A stretch of 64,000 nucleotides of DNA, from the NCBI GenBank assembly GCA_026392355.1, contig JAPLCF010000032.1, positions 84,297-148,296 on the forward strand, read 5' to 3'. Source of the DNA: Actinomycetota bacterium. Its GTDB lineage: Bacteria; Actinomycetota; Thermoleophilia; Gaiellales; F1-60-MAGs149. The position numbers were made by a program, and so were the translations under genes. Shown here piece after piece: positions 41,205 through 50,005 of the stretch (the stretch's first letter is position 1; the number at the start of each line of letters is the position of its first letter). Below the pieces are notes generated by a model, which searched no databases, was not told where the DNA came from, and saw nothing but the letters and a program-made list of their open reading frames with translations.

Positions 41205-43103
41205 CTAGCGGGTGCGTGCTGCCAGGGTGCGTGCCTGTGCCTGGCGGATCTTGGCCGCCTTCTCCTGCGCCCTGGTGCGGCCTGGCGCCCCCGAGCGAGC
41301 CGCCGCGACGGCGGTGGTCGTCAGGGAACTCTCGATCACGCTGATCGAGGTCGGCTCGCCGCTACCTGTGGCGCAGAAGCCGAAGGCGGCGACGCTGGTG
41401 CGCGGACCGACGGTCGCTGCCCAGCTCGGTGCCGTCACGGTGACGACATTGCCACTACGGCTTGCAACACCGCTCCAGCTGTCGGTGATCTTGGCGCTGG
41501 TCGGCAGCGTGAAGCGCAGCTTCCAGTTGGTCGATGCCCGGGTGCCGGTATTGGCGATCGTGAAGCTGCGGCAGAAGCCGCCATTCCAGGTCGAGTCCTT
41601 CTTCACGGTGGCCGTCAGCGTGGCCGTGCCGGGCGTCGGCGTCGGTGCCGGGGTGGGCGTCGGTACCGGCGCCGTTCCGGCCGGATGGGTCAGCACAACG
41701 ATGTTGTTGAGCTGTCCGGCGGTCGACCCCGCGACGCACATCCCCGTATCGGCGTAGGTGCCGCCGGCAACGGCCTGCGCCCAGCTTGGCGCCACGACGG
41801 TGTAGTCGTTACCGCTGGAGGTAAACGCGCCGCCCCACGTGCTGGTGATCCGATCACCGTTCGGGACCGAGAAGCTGAGCTTGTCGATGATCTGGGCGTT
41901 TGCTGTCGCGTTGGTGACGACAACCTTGCCGCACCAGGCACCGGCCCACTGCGTGTCAATCGAGACCTTCGCACTGACGACGCCGGGCGTCGGCGTGGGT
42001 GTCGGCACGGGCGCGGGGGTCGGTGTCGGGGTCGGTGCAGGCGTCGGCGTGGGCGTCGGGTTGATCACCGGCGCGCCTCCGAAGGTCTTCCAGATCGCGG
42101 AAAACTGCATCGCGCTCTGCGGGACGCCACTGCAGTCGAGGCTCGTGTACGTGGTCGGCCCACCGCACTGAAAGTCCCGATTGAGCGACCACATGGCGAT
42201 CCGACCAATGCTTTTCGCGTTGGCCCAGTTGAGGAGCTTCGTGGCGTCGGCCGTGGTGAAGATCTCGGCAGGGTTGTCGTTGATACCGATCATCGGGGTG
42301 ATGCCGACCATCCGGTACAGCTCGGCATCGCTGCGACCTGGGTACAGCGGAGCGAGCTGGAGCTTGAGGGCCTCGCCGGCTTGGATTGCGTAGTCGCCCA
42401 TCTTGCCTGCTGGCTGAGGGTCCCAGTAGTAGTCCATGGCCATGACGTTTACGACGCTCACGTCGACGCCGTTGGTGATTGCACTCCGCAGGACGTTGAG
42501 CCCGTCGGGGGTGAGTCCGGTTGGCAACGTCGGCAGGGTCAGCGAGACCGTCACCGGCTTTCCGGCAGCGATGCCGGCGGCCTGCACCTTGGCGATGGCC
42601 TGCGAGCGCAGGGCGAGGGAGGCCGCATCACTCTGGTCGGCTCCTTCGATGTCGAAGTCGAGACTGCGGACGTTGTAGGTGTCGATCACCGACTGGTACT
42701 GCGCCGCGAGGGCGTTGACGCTGGTGCAGGTCCGCGCGAGCTCGCGTCCTGCGGCGCCACCGAACGAGATGATCGGCTCCGAGCCTGATGCACGGGTGTC
42801 GCTGATCACCTGCTTAGCGTCGAACCACTCGTCGGACGCAGTGAGTCCGTAGTACCCACCCCACGATGCTTGGCAGGCGGACCCGCTGACAATGAAGGCG
42901 AGTGTTGTCGACTTGGCGCCCGACGCAATAATCGAGCTGGTCGCCTTCGTCTTCGACTGCAACGTCATGTCAACGTAGGGCGCGAAGCTCTGCGCGGTCG
43001 CGGCCTGTGCGGTTGAGGCCTGGCCAAGGACGAGGCCCAGCGCTGCGCTGACGCAGAGGGCCGCGAAGCGCTGATGCCAGTGGTGACGTGGTGTGGTGTA
43101 CAT
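41205..43103 (-). CDS. Secreted GH18 chitinase-like enzyme with two CBM2 modules
   Basis: A 632-residue secreted protein. Signal peptide 1-34 (LCVSAALGLVLGQASTAQA). GH18 barrel about 36-345 with the catalytic motif SLDFDIEG (about 147-154; the Glu is the acid/base), MAMDYYW and AMWSLNRDFQC, similar to bacterial chitinases that lack an insertion domain. Pro-Thr linker (346-372), CBM2-like module (374-476), short linker, second CBM2 (490-600) and a basic C-terminal tail follow. The module order and both CBMs are near-duplicates of those in the GH5 gene. ATG at 43103 has a strong Shine-Dalgarno (AAAGGGGAAC). Confidence 0.9.
   Translation of the reverse strand: MYTTPRHHWHQRFAALCVSAALGLVLGQASTAQAATAQSFAPYVDMTLQSKTKATSSIIASGAKSTTLAFIVSGSACQASWGGYYGLTASDEWFDAKQVISDTRASGSEPIISFGGAAGRELARTCTSVNALAAQYQSVIDTYNVRSLDFDIEGADQSDAASLALRSQAIAKVQAAGIAAGKPVTVSLTLPTLPTGLTPDGLNVLRSAITNGVDVSVVNVMAMDYYWDPQPAGKMGDYAIQAGEALKLQLAPLYPGRSDAELYRMVGITPMIGINDNPAEIFTTADATKLLNWANAKSIGRIAMWSLNRDFQCGGPTTYTSLDCSGVPQSAMQFSAIWKTFGGAPVINPTPTPTPAPTPTPTPAPVPTPTPTPGVVSAKVSIDTQWAGAWCGKVVVTNATANAQIIDKLSFSVPNGDRITSTWGGAFTSSGNDYTVVAPSWAQAVAGGTYADTGMCVAGSTAGQLNNIVVLTHPAGTAPVPTPTPAPTPTPGTATLTATVKKDSTWNGGFCRSFTIANTGTRASTNWKLRFTLPTSAKITDSWSGVASRSGNVVTVTAPSWAATVGPRTSVAAFGFCATGSGEPTSISVIESSLTTTAVAAARSGAPGRTRAQEKAAKIRQAQARTLAARTR
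41985..42063 (-). repeat. Pro-Thr linker repeat in the GH18 gene
   Basis: Hexamer repeats coding for a [11 protein letters not shown] linker between the GH18 barrel and the first CBM2, of the same kind as in the GH5 gene. A shorter second copy lies at about 41633-41672. Confidence 0.8.
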
Positions 43104-43204
43104 AGGTGTTCCCCTTTGGCCGCAGGTTTGCCCGAAGCGGCGTGTGAAGTGGATGACGGTTGCGCGCCCGTTGTCTGACGCGGGCGTCCGCACTCGTCCA
43201 CCTC

Positions 43205-43222
43205 TTCGTGTGCAGGCTCACA
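43205..43222 (-). promoter_or_regulatory. Conserved upstream element of the GH18 gene (TGTGAGCC-N4-CACGAA)
   Basis: On the minus strand the site reads TGTGAGCCTGCACACGAA, 101 bp before the ATG. It contains a perfect TGTG-N6-CACA palindrome and matches the GH5 element at 15 of 18 positions, suggesting a shared regulator of polysaccharide hydrolases. Confidence 0.5.
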
Positions 43223-43276
43223 GTCCGGTGCCGGTGGTGTACCGCGTCGGCTGCGCACCGACCCGCGCCGTGCATT

Positions 43277-43282
43277 TACACT
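43277..43282 (+). promoter_or_regulatory. -10 box TACACT of tRNA-Thr
   Basis: TACACT ends 11 nt before the tRNA 5' end, which allows a start a few bases upstream of the mature end. No clear -35. Confidence 0.4.
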
Positions 43283-43293
43283 CCCGGCCGTAC

Positions 43294-43366
43294 GCCGACG
43301 TAGCTCAGTTGGTAGAGCACTTCACTCGTAATGAAGGGGTCCGCGGTTCGAATCCGCGCGTCGGCT
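43294..43366 (+). tRNA. tRNA-Thr (anticodon CGT)
   Basis: Full cloverleaf of 73 nt. The acceptor stem is GCCGACG with CGTCGGC, the D arm GCTC-AGTTGGTA-GAGC, and the anticodon arm CTTCA-CTCGTAA-TGAAG with CGT at positions 34-36, which reads ACG threonine codons. The T arm is CGCGG-TTCGAAT-CCGCG and the discriminator base is T. The 3' CCA is not encoded. No attachment-site duplication or integrase is nearby. Confidence 0.97.
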
Positions 43367-43384
43367 CTGCCCCGCTGGCGGTCG

Positions 43385-44248
43385 TCAGGCCAGCTCGAGC
43401 GCTGCGGCGACCTGCGCCAGCACCTCGAGGTGTGCGGAGACGGGGCCGAGGCCCGAGCCCATCGTGTTGATCGAGACGTGGGTTGCGCCAAGGGCGCGCC
43501 ACTGGTCGGCCTCGACGCGCACCTGGTCGATGTCCCCGGCCCAGGTGATGCGCCCCTCCATGCCGATCGCCTGCGGGTCGCGTCCGGCGGCCTCGGCGCT
43601 TGCCGCGATCGTCGCCATCGCCTCGTCGAGTTCCGGCCCTGGCGTCATCATCGGCAGCCAGCCGTCGGCGAGGCGGCCCATGCGGCGGAAGGCGGGCTTG
43701 GAGCCGCCGCCGAACCAGAGCGGGATGGGTCGCTGCAGGGGCAGCGGCGCGATGCCGGCGCCCGTGACGCGGTCGAACTCGCCCTCGAAGGTGATCGAGC
43801 GCTCGGTCCAGTAGCGGCGCAGCAGGGCGACCTGCTCGTCCATGCGGCGACCACGTGTCGAGAAGTCCTGCCCGAGCGCCTCGTACTCCACCTCGTTCCA
43901 GCCGAGGCCGATGCCGAGGCGGAAGCGACCCTCGGTGAGGAGGTCCACCTCCGCGGCCTGCTTGGCGACGAGCGCGGTCTGGCGCTGCGGGAGGATGATC
44001 ACCGCCGGCGCGAGTTCCAGCTTGGTGATGCCCGCGAGGTAGCCGAGCATGACGAACGGCTCGTGGAAGGTCGAGTCGATGTCGTAGGGGCCGGACCAGT
44101 CGGTGTAGACCGCCGGGTCGGCGCCCACAACGTGCTCGTAGGCCACGAGATGGCCGTAGCCGAGCTGCTCAACGCCCTCGGCGTAGGTGCGGAGGTCGGC
44201 GACGGCGCCGCCAATTTCGGTTTGGGGAAGCGTGACGCCAATCTGCAT
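43385..44248 (-). CDS. LLM-class (luciferase-like) oxidoreductase, probably F420-dependent
   Basis: A 287-residue TIM-barrel flavin/F420 enzyme. It shows MQIGVTLPQTEIGG, GYGHLVAYEHVVG, LAPAVIILPQRQTALVAKQAAEVDLLTEGRFRLGIGLGWNEVEYEALG and PIPLWFGGGSKPAFRR, which match F420-dependent LLM oxidoreductases of Actinobacteria. The substrate is not predictable. ATG at 44248 is 6 nt after TACGCT, without a Shine-Dalgarno. Its 3' end lies 18 bp from tRNA-Thr on the opposite strand. Confidence 0.88.
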   Translation of the reverse strand: MQIGVTLPQTEIGGAVADLRTYAEGVEQLGYGHLVAYEHVVGADPAVYTDWSGPYDIDSTFHEPFVMLGYLAGITKLELAPAVIILPQRQTALVAKQAAEVDLLTEGRFRLGIGLGWNEVEYEALGQDFSTRGRRMDEQVALLRRYWTERSITFEGEFDRVTGAGIAPLPLQRPIPLWFGGGSKPAFRRMGRLADGWLPMMTPGPELDEAMATIAASAEAAGRDPQAIGMEGRITWAGDIDQVRVEADQWRALGATHVSINTMGSGLGPVSAHLEVLAQVAAALELA

Positions 44249-44334
44249 GGCGGCAGCGTACCGAGGCGATCCGGTCGCAGCAGGCTGCTACAGCTGTATC
44301 GGTTCGTCTGGGGGCCTGAGGAGGGAGGCGTACG

Positions 44335-44379
44335 ATGACGAACGATCGTCTGGTACCCATGGTGCCTCTCTGCGAATGA
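44335..44379 (+). CDS. 14-residue leader peptide coupled to the DUF11 gene
   Basis: ATG at 44335 sits six bases after a very strong Shine-Dalgarno (GAGGAGGGAGG, 44318-44328) and opens a 14-codon frame, MTNDRLVPMVPLCE. Its stop TGA (44377-44379) overlaps the ATG of the 1265-residue surface protein as ATGA. The large gene has no Shine-Dalgarno of its own, so ribosomes probably reach it through this leader. No run of one regulatory amino acid is seen, so simple translational coupling is more likely than attenuation. Confidence 0.6.
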   Translation: MTNDRLVPMVPLCE

Positions 44380-47300
44380 GCCGTCCCTTCCGCATCATCC
44401 TTCTGGCGATTGCCGCTTGTCTGCTGTTGCCCGCGCTGGCCAGCGCCGCCGATCGCCCCTTCAGCCCGCGGTACTCGACGAACGTCAACGGGCAGATCAT
44501 CATCGCGGCCAACACGATCATGCAGTGCCCGACCACCACGGTCGATCCGCTGCTCAACTCGGGCTGCACGGGTGCCCGCGCCGGCACCAACGCGCGCAAC
44601 AACAACACGCTCGACATGGGCTGGCTCGACGTGGATTCGGATCCATCCACGTTCGATTCCTCGACGGCACAACTGCTGCTCCCCAGCACCGGCCGCGTGC
44701 TCTTCGCCGGGCTCTACTGGACGGGCCTGCAGAAGAAGGCCGCCGTGGTCACTGGCGCTAACGGCTACAAGGGCACGCCGCTCGCACCGCCGGATGCGAA
44801 CGCGATCGGGACGGTCAAGCTGGCGGTTCCGGGCACCACGGGATACACCACCGTTACGGCGTCGCAGGTCGATACGGGGCCGATCGCTGAGTCGTCGGGG
44901 TACACCGCGTTTGCCGATGTCACCAGTCTCGTGAACGCCGCTGGCGCGGGCGACTACACCGTTGCCAACGTCCAGACCGGTACGGGCGGCAACTCGTTCG
45001 CCGGCTGGTCGCTCGTGATCGCCTACTCGGATCCGACCGAGCCCCTGCGCAACCTCACGGTCTTCGACGGCCTCACGATTGTCAGCTCCTCGGCCTTCGT
45101 CGACATCCCGCTGTCGGGCTTCAAGACGCCGACGACCGGTACGGTGAAGACGACGATCGGCGTCGTCGCCGCCGAGGGCGACTGGGGCGCGACGGGCGAC
45201 TACCTGACGCTCAACGACCAGCTGCTCACCGACGCGGTGCATCCGGCCAACAACACCGAGAACTCGACGATCGCGAACCGCGGCGTTCACGTCACGACGA
45301 AGACGCCGAACTGGGTCAACCAGCTGGGCTACGACTCGAGTCTGTTCCAGGCCGATGGCTTCCTGTCGAATGGCGCAACGACCGCGATGTTCCGTGCCAA
45401 GACCAACGGCGATACCTACGCACCGCAGGCGATCACGTTCGCAACCGAGCTGTTCTCGCCGAACGTCACGCTGACGAAGACGGCCTCCACCGGCGGCACA
45501 GACGCCGAGCCGGGCGCGACGATCACGTACACGATCACGGCGACGAACAACGGCACGGGCGATGCCACCAACGTTCAGCTGCGCGATCCGGTGCCGTCGG
45601 GGACCGCGATCACAGCGCCGTTGCCGAGCGTCAGCTCTGGGTCCGGCAACGTTGCGTTTGAGTCGGGCGTGATCGTCGCGCGGCTCGGCAGCGGCGCAAC
45701 ATCCACAGTCGGCGGCACCCTTGCGCCTGGGCAGTCCGCGACGGTGACGTACGCCGTGACGATCAATGCCGATGCGAGTCTCGGCGACACGATCGCGAAT
45801 ATCGCAACGCTCGACTTCGTCGCTGCGGATCTCGGCCTGCCGATCTCGACGGTGGCGGAGGCTGACACCGTCGTCACGTACCCGGATCCCGGTGTCTACA
45901 AGGCCGTCACCTCCCAGAGTGGTAACACCTACACGTTCAACGTCACCGTGACGAACCAGGGGACGCTCGCCACGGCGGCCACCGTGACCGTGACCGAAGC
46001 GCTCGGCGCGGGAGGCACCATCACCTCGTTGACCGGTACGGGCTGGTCCTGCACCGTGAATACGGGGACCTGCACGCGCTCCGGCGCGAATGCTGACGCG
46101 CTGGCACCCGGGGCCAGTTTCCCGACGATCAACGTGGTCTCGACGTTCACGCCGGGCGCCACGGTCACCAACACCGCCACCGTGTCCGGCGGCGGGCAGC
46201 CCGGCTCCGGCAACTCGCCCGCGACGCTCAACGATCAGTCGACCGCGGCGGCCGGCGCCTCGCCGAGTGCTGTGCTCTCGGTCAACAAGGCCGCACTGAC
46301 CGGGACGATCAGTCTCGGCACGCTCGGTGGGTTCAAGATCCAGGTGCGCAATAACGGCCCGTCTACCGCGACGAACGCGACCATGACGGACACCCTGCCC
46401 GCCGGCCTCGCGTTCGCCTCCATCACCACGTCCCAGGGTGCGTGTACCACGGCGCCGAGCGGCAGCCAGACGGCGATCAACTGCGCGCTTGGGTCGATCG
46501 CCGCCGGGTACGGCGCGGTCATCACCGTCCGCGTGCGTGCCGATGCGTCGCTCCTCGGCACGACGGTGACGAACACCGCAACCGCTACCTCCGATGTCAC
46601 CGCGTCGCCGGCCTCAGACAGCGCCACGTTGACGATTCGTCCCGGCGCTGATCTTGCGATCGTCAAGACCGCCTCGGCAGCCACCGTCGATCAGGCTGCC
46701 GCGATCAGCTACACCCTCACAGCGACTAACAACGGTCCTGCGTCGGCGACCAATGTGCAGATCGTGGACCGTCTGCCGGCCGCGGTCGACACCGGCGCCA
46801 CGATCACCAGCACGCCGTCGTCTGGCGGCAGCTGCAGCCGCTCGGGCTCGACGATCACGTGCATCTGGACCGGTGCGACAGCGAACGCCGCGACGCGCAG
46901 CGTGACCATCGCTGGCACTACCCTGGCATCGGTCCCCGCGGCCGATCTCGTCGCCGTCAATCGCGCCAACGTCTTCTCAAACACCGACGACCCAGACCCG
47001 AGCGACAACAACGCTACGGCGACCGTCACGATCCTCCCCGCGGCAGACCTCGAGGCGACGGCGAAGAGTGATGCCACAGTGGCGGCAGGTGCCAGCACGG
47101 ATCTGACGTTCTCGGTCGTCAACAACGGCCCATCTACGGCGACGAACAGCACCATGGCGATCAGCATCCCGAGCGGCCTGACCCCCTCCAAGGCGCCCGC
47201 CGGCTGCACCATCACCGGGCAGTCGGTCGCGTGTGCGATTGGCACGCTGACGAATGGCGCGAGTGCCGAGCGCGTGATCACCGTGATCGCTGCCTCCGAC

Positions 47301-48173
47301 CTCTCCGAGGCGGAGCGCACGGCCACGGTGACCGTGGCGTCCAACACGCCCGATCCGATCACGACGAACAACACCGATAAGGCGCCGCTGCTGGCCGCTC
47401 CGATCGCCGATCTCGTGATCACCAAGACCGCCAACGTCGCCAAGGTCGCGCCGGGGGGCACGATCAATTACACGATCGGCGTTGCGAACGCCGGGCCGGC
47501 AAGCTCGACTGGTGCGGTCGTGGTCGACGATCTGCCGGAGGGCCTGACGGTCGCGAGCGCCACGTCGAGCGCGTTCGAGGGCTGCACCGTCGTGGGGCGG
47601 AAGGTCACGTGCAACGCCGGCGAGATCATCCCGGGTGCGAGCTACGAGATCCTGATCGTCGCCACCGTCGGCAAGGACCGCGCGGGCTCGACCTTCGTGA
47701 ACACGGCAACGCTCACGCCCGGCGCGCAGAAGGATCCGAACGTCGCGAACAACGAGGCGAGCGCCACGGTCAAGGTGACGATTCCGAAGGGCTCGGCCGC
47801 CAAGCTCAAGATCACGGGCAAGGCCAAGCCGTCGTCGAGTGGGCTCAACGCGAAGGTCGTGATCTCGTTCACGGTCACAAACACGGCGAAGGTCGTGGCC
47901 AACGATGTCGAGCTCTGCATCACGATTCCGAAGTCGCTCACGTACCTCAAGTCCGCAGGGAAGCGCGACAAGTCCAAGAATCGCGTGTGCTTCACCCGTG
48001 ATCAGTTGAAGGCCAAGAAGAGCGTGACGTTCAGCTACACGGCGCGCACCAAGGTACCCGGTCCGGTGCGCCCGCGTGGTTCCGCGTGGGCCGGCAATGC
48101 GGCGTATGTCTCCACGCTCGCCAAGCTCGGCGTGAGCGCTACTGGCGGCGGCGCCGGTGGCGTTACGGGCTAA
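44376..48173 (+). CDS. Large secreted surface protein with DUF11 repeats
   Basis: A 1265-residue secreted protein. Signal peptide 1-25 (ILLAIAACLLLPALASAA). An N-terminal domain of about 330 residues (VLFAGLYWTGL, AGWSLVIAYSDPTEPLRNLTVFDGL) is of the kind found ahead of DUF11 repeats. Seven beta-sandwich repeats begin near residues 361, 505, 628, 752, 888, 1010 and 1144, most with the DUF11 pattern LTKTAS--TV-PGATITYTITATNNGP-SATNV-V-D-LP. The last is Lys-rich and divergent. There is no LPxTG motif or C-terminal membrane segment, so attachment to the cell is unclear. Start by ATGA overlap with the leader peptide. Confidence 0.88.
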   Translation: MSRPFRIILLAIAACLLLPALASAADRPFSPRYSTNVNGQIIIAANTIMQCPTTTVDPLLNSGCTGARAGTNARNNNTLDMGWLDVDSDPSTFDSSTAQLLLPSTGRVLFAGLYWTGLQKKAAVVTGANGYKGTPLAPPDANAIGTVKLAVPGTTGYTTVTASQVDTGPIAESSGYTAFADVTSLVNAAGAGDYTVANVQTGTGGNSFAGWSLVIAYSDPTEPLRNLTVFDGLTIVSSSAFVDIPLSGFKTPTTGTVKTTIGVVAAEGDWGATGDYLTLNDQLLTDAVHPANNTENSTIANRGVHVTTKTPNWVNQLGYDSSLFQADGFLSNGATTAMFRAKTNGDTYAPQAITFATELFSPNVTLTKTASTGGTDAEPGATITYTITATNNGTGDATNVQLRDPVPSGTAITAPLPSVSSGSGNVAFESGVIVARLGSGATSTVGGTLAPGQSATVTYAVTINADASLGDTIANIATLDFVAADLGLPISTVAEADTVVTYPDPGVYKAVTSQSGNTYTFNVTVTNQGTLATAATVTVTEALGAGGTITSLTGTGWSCTVNTGTCTRSGANADALAPGASFPTINVVSTFTPGATVTNTATVSGGGQPGSGNSPATLNDQSTAAAGASPSAVLSVNKAALTGTISLGTLGGFKIQVRNNGPSTATNATMTDTLPAGLAFASITTSQGACTTAPSGSQTAINCALGSIAAGYGAVITVRVRADASLLGTTVTNTATATSDVTASPASDSATLTIRPGADLAIVKTASAATVDQAAAISYTLTATNNGPASATNVQIVDRLPAAVDTGATITSTPSSGGSCSRSGSTITCIWTGATANAATRSVTIAGTTLASVPAADLVAVNRANVFSNTDDPDPSDNNATATVTILPAADLEATAKSDATVAAGASTDLTFSVVNNGPSTATNSTMAISIPSGLTPSKAPAGCTITGQSVACAIGTLTNGASAERVITVIAASDLSEAERTATVTVASNTPDPITTNNTDKAPLLAAPIADLVITKTANVAKVAPGGTINYTIGVANAGPASSTGAVVVDDLPEGLTVASATSSAFEGCTVVGRKVTCNAGEIIPGASYEILIVATVGKDRAGSTFVNTATLTPGAQKDPNVANNEASATVKVTIPKGSAAKLKITGKAKPSSSGLNAKVVISFTVTNTAKVVANDVELCITIPKSLTYLKSAGKRDKSKNRVCFTRDQLKAKKSVTFSYTARTKVPGPVRPRGSAWAGNAAYVSTLAKLGVSATGGGAGGVTG

Positions 48174-48230
48174 CAGGCAGCCACGGACCCGTCCAGCGGG
48201 TACGGTTTCACGGTAACGAGGGAGGACCCG

Positions 48231-49841
48231 ATGGCGACATGTGGCGAGGCGGCGATCCGCCTGCTTGAGCAGTACGAGGTAGACACGGCATTCGGGATTC
48301 CCGGCGTGCACACACTGGAGTACTACCGCGGCCTCGCGGACTCGCCCATCAACCACGTGACGCCGCGCCATGAGCAGGGCGCCGGCTACATGGCGATCGG
48401 CTACACGCGGGCCACGGGCAAGCCCGGCGTCTGCATCCTGATCACCGGTGCGGGCCTCACCAACGTTGCCACCGCGGTCGCTACGGCGCACCACGACTCG
48501 TTGCCGATGCTGATCCTCTCGAGCGGCACCGCCACCGAGGATGCCGAGCAGGGCCATGGTCCGCTGCACGATCTGCCCGACCAGCCCGCCTTCATGTCGA
48601 CGATCTGCGAGGTCTCGATCGACGTCCGCGATCCGGCCGAGTTGCCCGAGGCCTTCGCGCAGGCGTGGGAGATCTTCACGTCGCAGCGCCCCCGCCCGGT
48701 GCACATCAGCGTGCCGATCGACGTGCTGTCGCAGCCGGCCGCGGGCGATCAGCGCCTGCCCGAGCGCGCGGTCTCGCCGCAGCCCGAGCACTCGCTGGTC
48801 GAGCAGGCCGCCTCGCTACTCGCCAATGCTCAGCGCCCGATGATCCTGCTCGGCGGTGGCGCCTGCCACGCACAGGCCGAGGCGATCGCCCTGGCCGAGC
48901 GCGTTGGCGCGCCCGTCACGATGACGATCGCCGCCAAGGGCATCGTGCCCGACTCGCATCCGTTGTCGGTCGGCACCACCACGACGATCTCGCCGATCTT
49001 CGAAGAGCTCGAGCAGGCCGACGTCGTGCTCGCGGTGGGCACCGAGTTCTCCGAGACGGACTACTTCTACACGCCCACGCTGGCCCCGCCGGCCTTCCAG
49101 GGCTCGCTGATCCGCGTTGACATCGATGCCGAGCAGCTCGCCAAGCGTCGCCCGGCGACCCTCGGCATTCATGGCGAGGCAGCGAAGACGATGGCTGCCA
49201 TCGAGTCGTTGCTGGCCGAGCGCGGGGTGCAGGGCGACGGTGCGGCACGGGCCGCGGCGCTGCGCGAGGGCAACCATTGGTGGCCGGGCTGCGAGGAGTT
49301 CCAGCCGGTTATCGCCGCGCTTGAGGCGGCACTGCCCGAGGACGGCATCATCGCGGTCGATTCCACGCAGCCCGTCTATGCCGCCGCCCACATGTGGCGT
49401 GGCGTGCGACCCAACGCGTACCTGCCGTACGGCGGTTTCGGCACACTCGGTCCGGCCCTGCCGATGGCGATGGGCGCCAAGCTCGGTGCGCCTGAGCGCC
49501 CGGTCATGTCGCTGTCGGGCGACGGCGGCTTCCTCTTCACGATCCAGGAGCTCGCCACGGCCGTCGATCTTGGGCTGCCGATCGCGATCGTGATCTGGCA
49601 GAACCACGGCTACGGCGAGATCAAGGACTCGATGATCCGCGCCGATGTGCCGCCGGTGGCCGTCGATACCTCCGCCCGCGACTTCCTCAAGATCGCCGAA
49701 GGCTTTGGCTGCCGTGCCGTGCGCGCCGACTCGCTCGACGCACTGCCCGGCATTATCGGCGAGGCATTTGCCGCGGATGGTCCGACGGTGATCGAGATCG
49801 TCGCGGAGCGCGTCGCGCCGTCGGCTCTGCCCGTTCGCTGA
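48231..49841 (+). CDS. ThDP-dependent enzyme, 5-guanidino-2-oxopentanoate decarboxylase-like (AruI)
   Basis: A 536-residue acetolactate-synthase-fold enzyme. The catalytic Glu lies in VTPRHEQGAGYMAIGY (about 46) and the ThDP-Mg motif is SGDGGFLFTIQELATAVDLGLP...WQNHGYGEI (about 430-462). The start MATCGEAAIRLLEQYEVDTAFGIPGVHTLEYYRGL and the GPLHDLPDQ segment are close to Pseudomonas AruI of the arginine transaminase pathway. No aruH transaminase or other arginine-catabolic gene is nearby, so the substrate is tentative. Good Shine-Dalgarno (GAGGGAGG). Confidence 0.78.
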   Translation: MATCGEAAIRLLEQYEVDTAFGIPGVHTLEYYRGLADSPINHVTPRHEQGAGYMAIGYTRATGKPGVCILITGAGLTNVATAVATAHHDSLPMLILSSGTATEDAEQGHGPLHDLPDQPAFMSTICEVSIDVRDPAELPEAFAQAWEIFTSQRPRPVHISVPIDVLSQPAAGDQRLPERAVSPQPEHSLVEQAASLLANAQRPMILLGGGACHAQAEAIALAERVGAPVTMTIAAKGIVPDSHPLSVGTTTTISPIFEELEQADVVLAVGTEFSETDYFYTPTLAPPAFQGSLIRVDIDAEQLAKRRPATLGIHGEAAKTMAAIESLLAERGVQGDGAARAAALREGNHWWPGCEEFQPVIAALEAALPEDGIIAVDSTQPVYAAAHMWRGVRPNAYLPYGGFGTLGPALPMAMGAKLGAPERPVMSLSGDGGFLFTIQELATAVDLGLPIAIVIWQNHGYGEIKDSMIRADVPPVAVDTSARDFLKIAEGFGCRAVRADSLDALPGIIGEAFAADGPTVIEIVAERVAPSALPVR

Positions 49842-50005
49842 CGCCGCGCAGAGGCGGGCGGTCGTTCGCTTCATGACGTCTCACCACCGACCGGTTACCT
49901 CAAAGAGAACGATTCGTGTACATAGGGAATCCGTTCGGTGAACCTGCTTGCGCATCTACGAGAAGGCTGGCCTGATACGCGGACCTAGGCACTGGAGGGT
50001 CGTCC

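Noticed and set aside
43294..43366. tRNA gene as an integration site
   Set aside because: No duplicated tRNA 3' end, integrase or foreign-looking block is found on either side; the neighbours are ordinary chromosomal genes.
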